A stretch of DNA of 64,000 nt from Periconia sp. R9002 (Eukaryota; Ascomycota; Dothideomycetes; Pleosporales; Periconiaceae), in NCBI GenBank assembly GCA_023627715.1, contig JAMAHW010000096.1, positions 62,001-126,000 of the forward strand, in the 5' to 3' direction. How positions within the stretch are numbered: the first letter of the stretch is position 1; each line of letters begins with the position of its first letter. The notes beneath the pieces were generated by a model. The model saw only the letters and a program-made list of their open reading frames with translations, did not search any database and was not told the DNA's origin. The translations under genes were made by a program, and so were the position numbers. Positions 21,123-31,855 of the stretch are shown here, piece after piece.

Positions 21123-23330
21123 ATGACCGATCCATTAAGCATATGTCTAGCAGTCATTACCATCTTTGGTGCAGCCAAAAAGATATGCAGCAGTCTTAGC
21201 GTGTTGAAAAATGCGCCCAGACAGATTGAAGAGCTTCGCAATGCACTGGAAAGTCTGACTGCAGTCCTAGATCAAGTCGCCATGACTATAAAGACCGCGG
21301 GAGAAGGAGACAGTCTAAACCGGTCACTTCAACTTGGGCTGGATGAAGCCAGGCGCGTTGCTGAGCCACTACATGCTTGTCTTCGAGAGCTCAGTTCTAG
21401 TGAAGAAACTTCATCTTTACGAAAGGGCTTTGACCGAGTCGTTTGGTCACGCAAACGCGGTGTACTCAAAGACTATGTAGTGCGCTTAGTCAACGTCAAG
21501 TTGAGCTTGATGATTGCGCTGCAGGTAACACACATGTCAGTGACATCTAATAATACGACAAAAAGATGTGTTCATTAATCAACAAGACCAGTGTTTCGTC
21601 CTCACGAATTGAGACAACGCTTGAAAGCGTTGCTGAATCATGCACCACTATTGATTCTTTGAAGTCAATTCTCGCTCCAGAAGACACAGACCCAGGTCTC
21701 AGTCGACAGATTTCCGTCGTCCAAACAACATCAATATATCAGCAACAAAATCGCATTGACCTCCCCCAGAATGGTTTTGGATTCGAACATTATATTAACG
21801 AGATCTTGCCTACTGAAAGGTGCAACTGCGATTGCCACCTGAACAGTTATTGGGAATCTCCCACAAATCTCGCTAGCATTTTTGGGAAGATACATATCAT
21901 TCGCAGACCATCGGCTCAACGTCTCCAGTCGACTTGTCGCAAATCCTGTGCGGCGACATCGGTAACCACATCGTTATTATGGATTATGCCTTCATGGTGG
22001 CCACCGCAACGCATGATCTCTGTCACCTTCTTTTCATCCCCTTACGGGAATCCGTATGTATCATTGAGTTTTCCAAAGATTGTACCTAGCGATGCGATGA
22101 TTTTTCACTTTGCAACCATCGGCAATATATCTGGAATAAGAAAGCTGCTAGAAGACGGTACAGCCTCACCAGACGACATCAAGTGTGATGGTGGATTTAC
22201 TCCGCTGCATGTGAGCTAATCCAAAATCTGCCATCAATATCAGCTGACCAGCATGAACAGTACGCGGTCCAAGCTAATAGGCTTGACGTTTGCAAGTTCC
22301 TCATACAAGTCGGATGCCGGCCGGACTTACAAACACCAGCATCAATGTAAGATTCATTACTTCAGATTCAAACGATATGAGCTCAAAATTGTTTAGGACG
22401 GCGGCGGAGCTGGATATAGCAAAGGCCCTTACTCGAGGGGCCGAATCAGAGACTCTCATTGGCTCATCAGAGATTCCAAATGCTATAGAAGGCAAACGTT
22501 TCTCTCCCGTGCATGAAACTGTTCTTGGGTTAAGGAATGAGTCCCTCGCACAGATAATCTCTCACGATTTCAACTCATTGGATAAACCGGACGAAAAGGG
22601 GAGAACTCCAATATCATGGGCTGCTGAAAGTGGTAACCATGAAGGTGTGCGTATGCTGATGGATCATCTCGCAGATGTCCATCTCGCGGACGTCAGTGGT
22701 ATGACGCCGTTACACTACGCTGCGAAGAGCAATTCTATAACTTGTCTACGACTTCTATTGAACAAGGGAGCGGATCCAAGCGCAAAGGACAAAGACCGCG
22801 GATGGACTGCCCTGCATTATGCCGCTTTCAACCAGTCGGATCCAGCTTGGGTCGAGGAATTGCTCCTTCGTGGAGCCTTTGTCAATGTCGAAACGAACAA
22901 CCTCAAGACACCTCTGGTACTGGCCATTATGCAAAGTCACAACCTCGTTGCTGAATCCTTGATCAAACATGGAGCACTTATTCATAGCAGAGGCACGGAC
23001 GGCTTCACACCCCTGAATAGCGCTGTGTTATCTAACAGCAGCGCATGTATGCAAGTTTTGATTGATGCTGGGACCAGTCTTAACGAACTGCCATGGAAAG
23101 GTCGCACAGTGCTTCACCTCATAGCACGTCATGCGGACAGCGAGATAATCAGCTGTCTGATGCAAGCTGATTTGTCCTCTCTCGATCTAAATGCATTAGA
23201 TGAAACAGGGCGAACCGCCCACATGCTTCTGAAGGCAAGGGAACCGAGTGCGCCACTTTTGCGAGCATTTGCCCAGCTCTATGAAAAAATATTCGATGAT
23301 GTTTCTCAATACAGCGAAACACGGAAGTAA
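21123..23330 (+). CDS. ankyrin-repeat protein with fungal STAND N-terminal domain
   Basis: Exons 21123-21524, 21566-22210, 22261-22346 and 22397-23330, introns of 41, 50, 50 and in-frame GT-AG ends throughout; product 688 aa. The start is the first ATG (MTDPLSICLAV). Residues 1-130 match the fungal N-terminal domain of STAND proteins (AVITIFGAAKKICSSLSVLK, then PRQIEELRNALESL). No NACHT or NB-ARC nucleotide-binding motif follows. From about residue 330 there are ankyrin repeats: GFTPLHYAVQ (recreated by splicing), GRTPISWAAESG, GMTPLHYAAKS, GWTALHYAAFN, LKTPLVLAIMQS, GFTPLNSAVLS and GRTVLHLIARH. In the fungal family such N-domains sit in heterokaryon-incompatibility or immune-type receptors; here only the N-domain and the sensor-like repeats remain. 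Confidence 0.85.
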
Positions 23331-23851
23331 AACAAACCTACATGTGTTGAATAGCCCTCCTGCCTTTTGCAACAATGAGTGTCGTTCAAGATTATTCGTA
23401 TTTGTCGTAACAAGAAAAATTGTATCTTAAATTGTTGCAACAACATCGTAAGAATAGTAAACCTCCTGCAAAATTGCGCTCTAGGAGCAAGATGAACGAA
23501 TCGTAATGATACCACAGATAATGGAACATCGCCGTTTTGATCCTTTGCATGGCGCCCACCTTTTGACTAAAGCTGGGTGGCTAGAGGACCGCGGGGATCA
23601 GGTTCCCCTACTTGTAGCCACATAGAAACTACGCCGTTTCTTCTGATCAACGACCGGAAGCATATATCTCTGCAACTTGAAGGATACATCAGGGGTCTTG
23701 GTGTATTCAACTACGATATGCCAATACATTCTTCCCCTCCTCAGTAGGAAAACCGAATTCATTCTCCTGCAATATGGAATTATCTGCGCCTAACATACGA
23801 CTCACTCATGCTGTGCAAAAAAGGTATATGTTAATGCGACAGATGTGTTTA
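23331..23851. other. convergent 3' region, no gene seen
   Basis: 521 bp between the ankyrin gene and the methyltransferase, with only short frames. Confidence 0.5.
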
Positions 23852-24740
23852 CTACTTCTGGATAAGAATTTCCCCATGCAGCATAGAAATGTTGGCATCC
23901 ACCTGATTCATCCACGCTTCCCAGTCAGAAACCATCTCCGCTAAGTCATTATCGGTTGTGAATCCGGCCTTGAGACCCTTCTCCCTCAATGGACCGCCCT
24001 TTACTCGATCGATCAACGCTTGCCCTAGGTAGCAGTTAACTTCAGTGTTTGAGCATCGTTATTTGCACGATACACCCACCCCAGATGCGCCTCTCCTCAG
24101 GCGAGTGATAGGACCACGTGCCGAAGCTAAGAGTAATTTGATCCACTTGAGCTCCAGCTTTCAAGGCCCAAGCAAACAGTTGACGTCCCGCAGTAGTTGT
24201 GCCCCCTGCAGCACTCATCAGAGCCCCTGCGAATTTATGGAATTTGCTGAGGCCAGGAAGCTGAGGCCACACGCTCTCGCTTTCGAAATCGCCCTCCCGT
24301 GCCGCCACAACACCTCCTGGTTTTGTCACTCTCAGCATTTCCCGCAAACCATCCTCGGGCGATCCAATGTGTGTCAACATCTGGTGACAGAAGGTGATAT
24401 CAAATGCATTGTCGGGAAATGGAAGCTTTTTCACATCGCCTTGCATGAACTCGATGTTCTTAAGACCGGCCATATCTGCAACAGCTTTTGCACGAAGCAA
24501 TACATCGGGTTTGATGTCGATAGCGGTCACGTAACCCTCTGGCAGAGCTTTCGCAAATGAAGCTGATATAGTTCCAGAACCAGCGCCCACATCTAGAAGG
24601 GTTAGTGCTGGGCTAATCTCTCTCATAGCCTGAAGCTTCTCTTTCAAAAAGCCTGCGCTGTTCTCCGCGTTCCTAAGTTCGTGGTGAAGAGCATGAGCAG
24701 CGGGCTGCGCAGCGGCTTCGGAATGGGCAGCATTCACCAT
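23852..24740 (-). CDS. class I SAM-dependent methyltransferase
   Basis: Exons 24740-24080 and 24024-23852 with a 55-bp intron (GTGGGT...CCTAG); 277 aa. Without the intron the frame ends early in IWGGCIVQITMLKH; with it the protein continues IWGQALIDRVK... to a normal C-terminus with two Trp (DWEAWMNQ). The start is the first ATG in frame; the open frame continues upstream only with a GTG. Motif I is LLDVGAGSG (residues 49-56), followed by acidic AIDIKPD, GDVKKLPFPDNAFD (motif II-III region) and MLRVTKPGGVV. This is the UbiE/COQ5-like Methyltransf_11 type, usually acting on small molecules. Substrate unknown. It lies on the same strand as the flavoprotein upstream (25214), 473 bp away, so it is not clearly co-transcribed. 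Confidence 0.87.
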
Positions 24741-25213
24741 CTCGATACGCAGGATGTGTATATGTAGATAGAGAATTTCCAAAGGTTCGATTTGGGTGTA
24801 GGGAAGTTGTGATGCGGCGTCAGCTGGGCTGTTCACTGTGCCTCATTTCGAGGCGGCTTGAAGCTTACCTGATTTAGAACGTGGACAATGGTAGCACGGA
24901 GATAACGGAGATAATCATAAGGGTTGATGGGTGTCAGAAGGTTGACTTCCTGCGAATTAGATCTGTCTGCACGTAGCGAGTTTACGAAAATCGCACTCAA
25001 AGGCGGTAATGAATATCGAACCCAGACCGAACAATAATAGTAGCACGCTGCTAAGAATTTCTTGGGTAACTTAGAATGCCTTTAATTATGATACTTAAAT
25101 CAAATGTAGTTCTAAAGGAACAATAGCAGCAAATCAGGAGAATACTGAATTGCTACATCTTCCCCCCTTAGAAATAGATCAGTGTCAGACAGATTACATA
25201 ACGAGTAATCGCT
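24741..25213. other. short intergenic, no gene seen
   Basis: Upstream of the methyltransferase. A GTAAGC...-type donor at about 24868 on the minus strand hints at a possible 5' UTR intron, which I cannot confirm. Confidence 0.4.
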
Positions 25214-26512
25214 TTAGGTGGTTAACGTGCTGCAACGTGCACAAAGTAGCTCGTTATCGACATCTTTAGGTCTCCAAGTCTCCAGCGTCAACGCCAACGC
25301 ACCAATAGCATAGCCTGCCAACCCGTCGTTCGGAATCGTAGGGTCAGAAACTCTCAAGGCTTCCTTAAAATCCACCGGTGGGTATAGAAGCTTTTGGTTC
25401 ACATATCTCTTGGATTGCTTGGCAGCTGCACCTGAGTACTTGACTTGCATATCCCAGCCCGATGTAAAGATAGCACCTTGCGATCCAAGATCGATGCAGC
25501 ACACATAAAGAGGTTGCGAGTACAGGAGCATCTTCATGCCCAGTAGATTCGCAGCAACGTTGTGGCCAGCAATGCGTCCCTGAGGTATGGCTTGTTGGCA
25601 AGTCATAAAGGAAGTATGGCCTCGATCGTCTACTACAGCGCATGCCGCGTCTCCAGCCACATATACGTTTCTGCATTCTGGGACTTGGAGGTTTTTGTTG
25701 ACATGCAGTCTGCCGAGCGCATCCCTTGTTCCCCCAATATGCTTAGTTAGACCAGTTGCTTTCAAACCAGCAGTCCACACCACTGTCCGAGCGTCAATGT
25801 GCTCGCCAGAATCAAGAGTAACACCATTCTTGTCCACAGATGTAACTGAGGAACCGAGCTTGACCTCAATATTGAGCTTTTGGAGGGCTTTGAGAATATC
25901 GGGCCTAGGACCTGCACCCAATTCTGGTCCAATCTCGTTTGCTTTCTCTACGATGATAATACGAGGGTGATGGATGTGCTTCAGCGAACCTGGTAGCTCT
26001 GCTGCAAGTTCGATACCTGTATAGCCGCCACCACAAATAACCACCGTTTCCTGGCCAATAGAAGGCGCAGTTGACGAAAGACTTGCCAAATGTGTCTCAA
26101 GCTTCGACGCTGCCCCGAGTGTATCGATGTTGAAGGCGTATTCTTTCAGACCGGGAATACCCACGGGATGTACAAGTTGGCTGCCAGCTGCCAGCACAAG
26201 GCGATCATATGCAACCTCTTTCGGACCATCTGGAGACGCGACTTGAACGGTCTGTTCGTCTGTATTGATACCTTCGACGTAACCTGGCATGTGGAGAATG
26301 CCAGCAGCTTCATAGAGAGGTCCAATATCGTGCTTCATGTCTGATGCATTGGCTTCATAGAAGCGGACCCGAATATCAAGCGAAGGAGACGGCGAAACAG
26401 CAATTATTTTGCATTTTTGCTGCTGATTGTGCTCATTGATGAGGCGCTGAGCCGAAAGTGCGCTCCATACTCCAGCAAAGCCAGTGCCAATGACGACAAT
26501 GTTAAGAGTCAT
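25214..26512 (-). CDS. FAD/NAD(P)-dependent oxidoreductase, NDH-2 / AIF-like
   Basis: Single exon, 432 aa, ATG at 26512. The N-terminus is a dinucleotide-binding fold (IVVIGTGFAGVWSAL), a second one appears at about residue 160 (VVICGGGYTGIELAAEL), and the FAD-binding end motif is NVYVAGDAACAV. This is the architecture of pyridine-nucleotide-disulphide oxidoreductases in the type II NADH dehydrogenase / AMID-AIF branch, which oxidise NAD(P)H with FAD. There is no redox-active CxxxxC disulphide and no clear mitochondrial presequence, so a cytosolic or peripheral membrane location is possible. The C-terminus (ALALTLETWRPKDVDN) is hydrophobic and may touch a membrane. Quinone reduction is plausible but inferred. 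Confidence 0.88.
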   Translation of the reverse strand: MTLNIVVIGTGFAGVWSALSAQRLINEHNQQQKCKIIAVSPSPSLDIRVRFYEANASDMKHDIGPLYEAAGILHMPGYVEGINTDEQTVQVASPDGPKEVAYDRLVLAAGSQLVHPVGIPGLKEYAFNIDTLGAASKLETHLASLSSTAPSIGQETVVICGGGYTGIELAAELPGSLKHIHHPRIIIVEKANEIGPELGAGPRPDILKALQKLNIEVKLGSSVTSVDKNGVTLDSGEHIDARTVVWTAGLKATGLTKHIGGTRDALGRLHVNKNLQVPECRNVYVAGDAACAVVDDRGHTSFMTCQQAIPQGRIAGHNVAANLLGMKMLLYSQPLYVCCIDLGSQGAIFTSGWDMQVKYSGAAAKQSKRYVNQKLLYPPVDFKEALRVSDPTIPNDGLAGYAIGALALTLETWRPKDVDNELLCARCSTLTT

Positions 26513-27531
26513 GATAGTTGTTATTTATGAAAGAAAAAAGTTCTGAATACTTGGTGGGATCAAAGATGAGATGAACTGATAGATAAAATCATGAATTTAT
26601 GATCTGGGAACGATTATAAATAACTCAAATAGTTGGACTGACTAAGCCCTCAAAGCTCTGGTAACCGCTGTTGTCAGAGTTGACTTCAGAATCCCGAGTC
26701 GGATACGGTATTCCAGTTGGTTTTCTTGGATACCCGGTGGAGGCGCTCAATCGGTTACCCGATCTTTGAACAGGGCCATGTCAATCCGCCTCTACCTAAC
26801 GCCGAATAAACGACTTCGAATTATTCTCACTTCTCACAAGCCATTGATGTAGTAGGTAGAATCATACCGTAAGAAGAATGTTCCAGTGCAAATATCTACC
26901 AAGCTCCGCAGTGTGATTCCAAAGCGCCGTAAACCTTCCCCAACGGTCATTATTCTAAGTGCAAATTTCCTCCCACTTCACCACAGTCAGACTGAATAAC
27001 ATCAGTCATTCTCTGTCGGTAATTCTCGCGTAATCAGGCTCCTTGCCTTGGGTGAATGGGTTGTATGGAATCTTAAATACTTAGCCGCATCCCTTTAAAC
27101 GCGTTTAACACATCGTCACACCTCTCCCCGTGAAACCTTAATCAACTCCTGCCACATCTGTGTCTATATCAGGTTTATTAGTTATCACGATATAGTAATA
27201 TTGGGGAGAGCATTTAACATTATTTTTATTTCTAGGCACTAAGCTTTTATACGCCTAGCGTTTACGTATAACTAGTATTTATTTTTCATTTGCATAGGGA
27301 TAGCCCTTAGAACTGCGGTACTATAAAATCATTATGTCTGATATCAAGTTTATTGCACTGCATGGTTGAGGTAAGACCGGGAATAGGTCACGGGCTAATA
27401 CCCACCCTCAGTAGAACGGATACCCGAATACCCGCAAAACCTTCCTTCTCACGGCCCGCTACAATCCCCCGCTCTTCCAACCCCGTCCTACCACAATCAA
27501 AGCAAGACGGACCGCGTCTATTGTGCAAGCC
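26513..27531. other. divergent promoter region (flavoprotein / Zn2Cys6 factor)
   Basis: 1 kb between the minus-strand flavoprotein and the plus-strand regulator, AT-rich around 27170-27340. No gene seen. Confidence 0.5.
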
Positions 27532-29481
27532 ATGGATCCTACTCTGGAGCATCCCGTCCGCGCTACACGCTCCTCCCTAGCTTGCCTGCGCTGTCGCTCC
27601 CGACATCTCAAGTGCGACGCCCAGAAACCGGTCTGCAGTCGCTGTCGAGAGGTTTCTCAAAATTGTCTATATGCGCCGTCGCGCCGCGGTGGGCTGGATC
27701 GTGCCGCATTGGCTGAGAGGCGGAGGAGGCTTGCTTCTACGTTAAGTGATGCTGTCAGGGTTTCCTCTGTGCCGTCCTACCCGTCTTCTGTGTCGCCAAC
27801 GGATGTTTCGTACTCAGCCGTTGCTCGAAGTAACCTGGACAATCGTGATGTGGATGCAGCCACCATACTTCCTAGCCCAAGCTCTTCCTCGCCATCTCGA
27901 CCCGACGATATTGCCAAGGACGAGCTGTTCAATGCATATTACAACAACTTCCACAAGCTCCATCCATTTCTACTCCCACGATATAGGCTTATCCAGCTTT
28001 ACCAATCCACTCCAAGAGCTGACTCACTGGATGCACTCATCGCCATTATGCGATTCATCGGCCATATTTACGTAAAAGAAAACTGGTCGTTTCCGCTTCA
28101 ATGCGTCATTCTCAACTCACTTTCTCGCTTTACCAAGCCCGATCCGGTTGTCTTACAATGTCGTTTACTCTATTCCATCCCCCTGTTCTGGCATTGTTAT
28201 GCCATTGATGCCAAACGGGAGATCGACGAAGCGGCGCGAATGGCTCGCGAGTTGGGAATGTTCCGCCAGGAATTTGCTGCATCGCATGGCTGTGGCGATC
28301 CTTTACAAGAGGAGTGTTTGAGGAGAACGTGGTGGATGCTATATATTATCGACGCATACTACACCGGAACGAAGGGGACCCTCAGTTTTGCTGTTCAAGA
28401 AATTAATGCTACAACTGACCTCCCTTGTGAGGAGCATGAATATGAATCCGGAGTAAGTCTGCATAACCATTCGGCTGCTCTACTGGACGAATTCTCAATA
28501 CTGATTGTGGCTTCAAAGGCAATACCAGTACCTAAAACCTTAGAGGAATTTGACACTCGCGAATTTGCTGATGACGATGTAATATTCTCGTCGTTTGCTT
28601 ACCTGATTGGAGCCACTCGATGTGCAGCCCTCGCCATCTCCGCATCGCCCAAGGCAACTAAGAGGGAGGCCTCGGAAGAGATTATCCAGGAAGCAGACTC
28701 GGCCATCGACGCGTGGTCGCTTTTGGTTCCGAAGAAATCCAAAGCCGTCATGAACGACGCTGGGGAAATCGACGAGCTCATGTTCCAAGCCCACCTCATA
28801 ATTCATGTGTAAGTTGTTCGATTCTACCTACGGCGATACTTCGCTCACCTTACCAGTGCCTCGGTTGGTCTGCACAGACCGCTGTCGGACCTCAAATTCA
28901 ACGCTCTTGAGGCAATATCAAGTTGCTCCCGGGACCCTCCATTAGATATACCAAGTCCGAAACTGATAAATGTCCATACCACACGCGTCCTACGAGCAGC
29001 CAGAGCTCAAATTCGCCTTCTTGCTCTTCCAGCGCATACCTTCCACCATACCCCCTTCACGACCTGCATGGTGAGCGAAGGGACTTTGGCGCTACTTTCG
29101 GCTTGTAATTTCATTTTCAAGGGAAAAGAGCTCACTGTCACAAGAGATCAGATTCGAATGACGATAGGATGCCTGAAGACTTTGGGTGAAATTTGGCCTC
29201 GTACAACGAAAAATGTTAAGGAGCTTCAGACAATCGCTCGCCATGTACTGGGTATTAAGCGAAATGCTACGGTAGCACCAGTAACATTTAGTTCTACAGG
29301 AAATGGCAACCAGGATCTCCCGGGGTCCGAGGATAACTCCGTGGAATTAGTTGGGGATGCTTTCTCAGGGATACAGGATTATTCTAACTTGTGTGGGTGG
29401 TTTGGTACCGACGAGCCAGAGTCAAATATGTCTTGGCTAATCCAGGGCGGAATGCTCCAAGAAGAACAAGTCAACGCTTAG
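27532..29481 (+). CDS. Zn2Cys6 transcription factor
   Basis: Exons 27532-28808 and 28857-29481, one 48-bp intron (GTAAGT...CCAG); 633 aa. The ATG at 27532 (gccATGG) is the first in frame. The binuclear cluster is C18-x2-C21-x6-C28-x6-C35-x2-C38-x6-C45, followed by a basic linker. The central region carries a fungal-specific middle homology pattern: FHKLHPFLLPR, LLYSIPLFWHCYAID, AARMARELGM, LRRTWWMLYIIDAYYTGT. The intron joins AHLIIHV to ASVGLHRPLSD, a usual heptad-rich continuation. It is a nuclear gene regulator, presumably binding CGG triplets. It is head-to-head with the flavoprotein gene (1 kb away), so regulation of that gene is a fair guess, nothing more. Confidence 0.9.
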
Positions 29482-30625
29482 GGCTATTGTTATTGCAACG
29501 AGGACGAAATCATGCAGGCCGCGGCGACGATACTGATATTCCCAAATGGGTAGGGGTGGCTTGGCAGCAATGATGCAGGAAGCTGGGGAAATTTGGCACC
29601 TAGATCGATGCTTTGTGTATCAACCAGGCAGATGAAATAGAGAAAGAAAATCAAGTTCCGTTTGATGGAGGACATCTATTGGGAGAGTGAGGGGCAGAGG
29701 TGGTGAGAGGACACGGCGGGCGTTAGAATATTTGACTAGGCTTCATTTCCTGGGACATCTTCGTCTTTGGGAAGAAGAGGACAGTGCATTCCACATCGTG
29801 TTTCTGCGCGCGGAAAGACTGGGGGCTGTTATGATGGCCTGTCAGTGGTACACATTGAAGCCTGGGAAAGGGTTGTTTCCCAGTGAGCACAAAGCTATAT
29901 GGATTCTAGCGCATCTTTAACGGCTTGGGTAGTTTCCAAGCTGGAATGTGGGGAAAACACAATTTGCCCCTGAAGCATATTCGTCTCTCCGGTCTGAAGA
30001 TATACTACAACCAACATACCGTGTAGTGAGGCGTAATTAGAATTAGGGTCATATCGTGTAGTTATGCGCAATTTGAGAAGTCGCATGGTCTTCCTAGAGT
30101 TACATCCTGGGCGCAATAAGCTGGTCCTATTTTCCTCTTTTTTCTTCCATGGAAACGCATTAAGAAACTAACAGTAGCGCGATTGATCCCAAAAATAGTA
30201 ATGGAATACCGAATACCGAAAGACTTACTAGAAGTGGTATTGACAATACAACGCTCCAGCCACATATGAGGCAATGTAACACTTTAGGCAGGGCTATTGT
30301 TGTTAAAGACTGCCCTTTTCATGCAAGATCGTCGTTTCGTTTCCTTACTATCCCGGTGCCAACTCGCCACGGCAACAACGTGCCGCAGTTTCGCCATGCA
30401 GGGACCACGCGCTATGACGTATCAAAGCTTCGAAGGGGACTATTCTCCGTCACGCAGTCAATCTATACCCTCCAAATCAATGCTCGGCAGGCTTGGATGC
30501 TGCTGTGAGAGCAAGTATATATTCAACGTGTGGTCTGGGTGGGATTTGTATCATCCCGTTGGAAATTCAATCGTCTGCATCACACTTATCAAACACCACC
30601 ATCACAACAACACAACCTCGCAAAA
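29482..30625. other. intergenic, no gene seen
   Basis: Short frames on both strands (for example 29687-29920 and 30062-30274) without domains. The TATA box at 30516 belongs to the following secreted-protein gene. Confidence 0.45.
30516..30522 (+). promoter_or_regulatory. TATA box of the 30626 secreted-protein gene
   Basis: TATATAT about 105 nt upstream of the ATG at 30626. Confidence 0.45.
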
Positions 30626-31197
30626 ATGGTATCCTTCGCTACCCTCGCTGTACTCTTCACCTCAGCTATCGCCACGCCGGTCGCGCGCCAAATCGCCATC
30701 CCGGAGGGATGGGTGTGGCAGGTACAGAACTAGGAGGCTGGCTGCTCCCGCTCTGGGTGCTATTACAACTTCAACGTGACGGTGCCTTCGATCGAAAATC
30801 AGCTGGGCGTCATCGCGGCTTGCTCGGGCTCAGAACAGGGCTACGAGAACAGCTTCACTGTCCCCTCAACTTACGTGCAGTGCCGCACTCTCGCGGGAGG
30901 CGACAATGTCGCTGCTGCGCGCCTGTCGCTGAGGCCCAACGATGGAACGGGACATGGACCTCAGGAAATTGAGGTTAGCTTCGTATTGCCCGGGAACCCC
31001 TACTCGGATCCCCCTCGGTGAGTTATTTCTCGAACGCCTAGTTCCTGTTTCGGGTGGATAGATTAGGATTTGGCTAACCGTCATGCGCTAGCCCTGCCTA
31101 TAACTTTTCGGGAGCCCATGAGGCAAAGTACAACCAGTTTGTGTCGCCTCCCATCAACTTCACCATGACCCCCGACAAGGTCTTCGGTATTGCCTAA
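30626..31197 (+). pseudogene. small secreted protein broken by one in-frame TAG
   Basis: Exons 30626-31017 and 31092-31197 (74-bp intron, GTGAGT...GCTAG, CTAAC branch) give a 165-residue frame with a clean signal peptide (MVSFATLAVLFTSAIATPVA). Codon 36 (30731-30733) is TAG. The frame continues without any other defect into a Cys-rich, glycosylated domain (EAGCSRSGCYYNFNVT, then YVQCRTLAGG and the C-terminal FTMTPDKVFGIA). No intron can remove the stop: the nearest GT-AG pair would be far too short. The gene has a TATA box and an intact splice pattern, so the break looks recent, or the stop may be a sequencing error or be read through. The two cysteine pairs suggest disulphides in an extracellular, effector-sized protein. 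Function unknown. Confidence 0.65.
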
Positions 31198-31855
31198 GCG
31201 CGATTAATTGCGTCAATTGGTAGTTCGAACACCGATCGGTCAAATGACTTCGATGTTAACAGTGTGATGCCTTGCACACAAAAATGTATATATAGGCTAC
31301 AACAATAGTAATCAATAATGAATACATTGTATGATCATAATGAAAGTATTCTTTCTCTTAATTTACCAGTTGATTCATAACCAACCTCTTGAATCATGCT
31401 ATTTCATTCTTAATTATAACTACTTTTACCTTTGCTCTTCCACGATTTTTTTATTGGTATTTTGATACGCATATAACGTTTGCGCTTTCTAAAACTAATA
31501 CAACTATAGAAGAAATCCGGCATTAATAAACATAAAACTATCTTGTGGCCAAAAGATATCAGAAACGGAACACTACAAACATTACACTTTCTTCTAAACG
31601 TTTATTTCGACACTTTTATTTCCACAACCTTCTCCAATTCAAACTACCTGTCCCTATCTTCACACATGCATTCGACGCCTGCAGCTCTGCTATATAGCCT
31701 CGACTAACGCTTGAAATAACGAGTACAATCTTCACGTTGCACGTCAACTCGGACCTGACCATATCCAGCATTCCCAAGACCAATAGATCAACATCCAACA
31801 CTATGAGCAAATACTGTCTCATAGGTAGCAGTACCTTGCAGTACCTTGCAGTAGC
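31198..31855. other. AT-rich intergenic, no gene seen
   Basis: Strongly AT-rich between about 31280 and 31600; a GCAGTACCTTGCAGTA short repeat occurs at 31829-31853. The adjoining genes are convergent. Confidence 0.5.

Noticed and set aside
24045..24560. A 171-codon plus-strand frame over the methyltransferase
   Set aside because: Antisense shadow of the SAM-binding domain, which is clearly coded on the minus strand.
25587..25970. Plus-strand frame of 127 codons over the flavoprotein
   Set aside because: Antisense to the NAD/FAD-binding domains; no independent support.
21123..31197. A secondary-metabolite gene cluster (methyltransferase, flavoprotein, regulator, secreted proteins)
   Set aside because: No PKS, NRPS, terpene cyclase or other backbone enzyme is present anywhere in the window.
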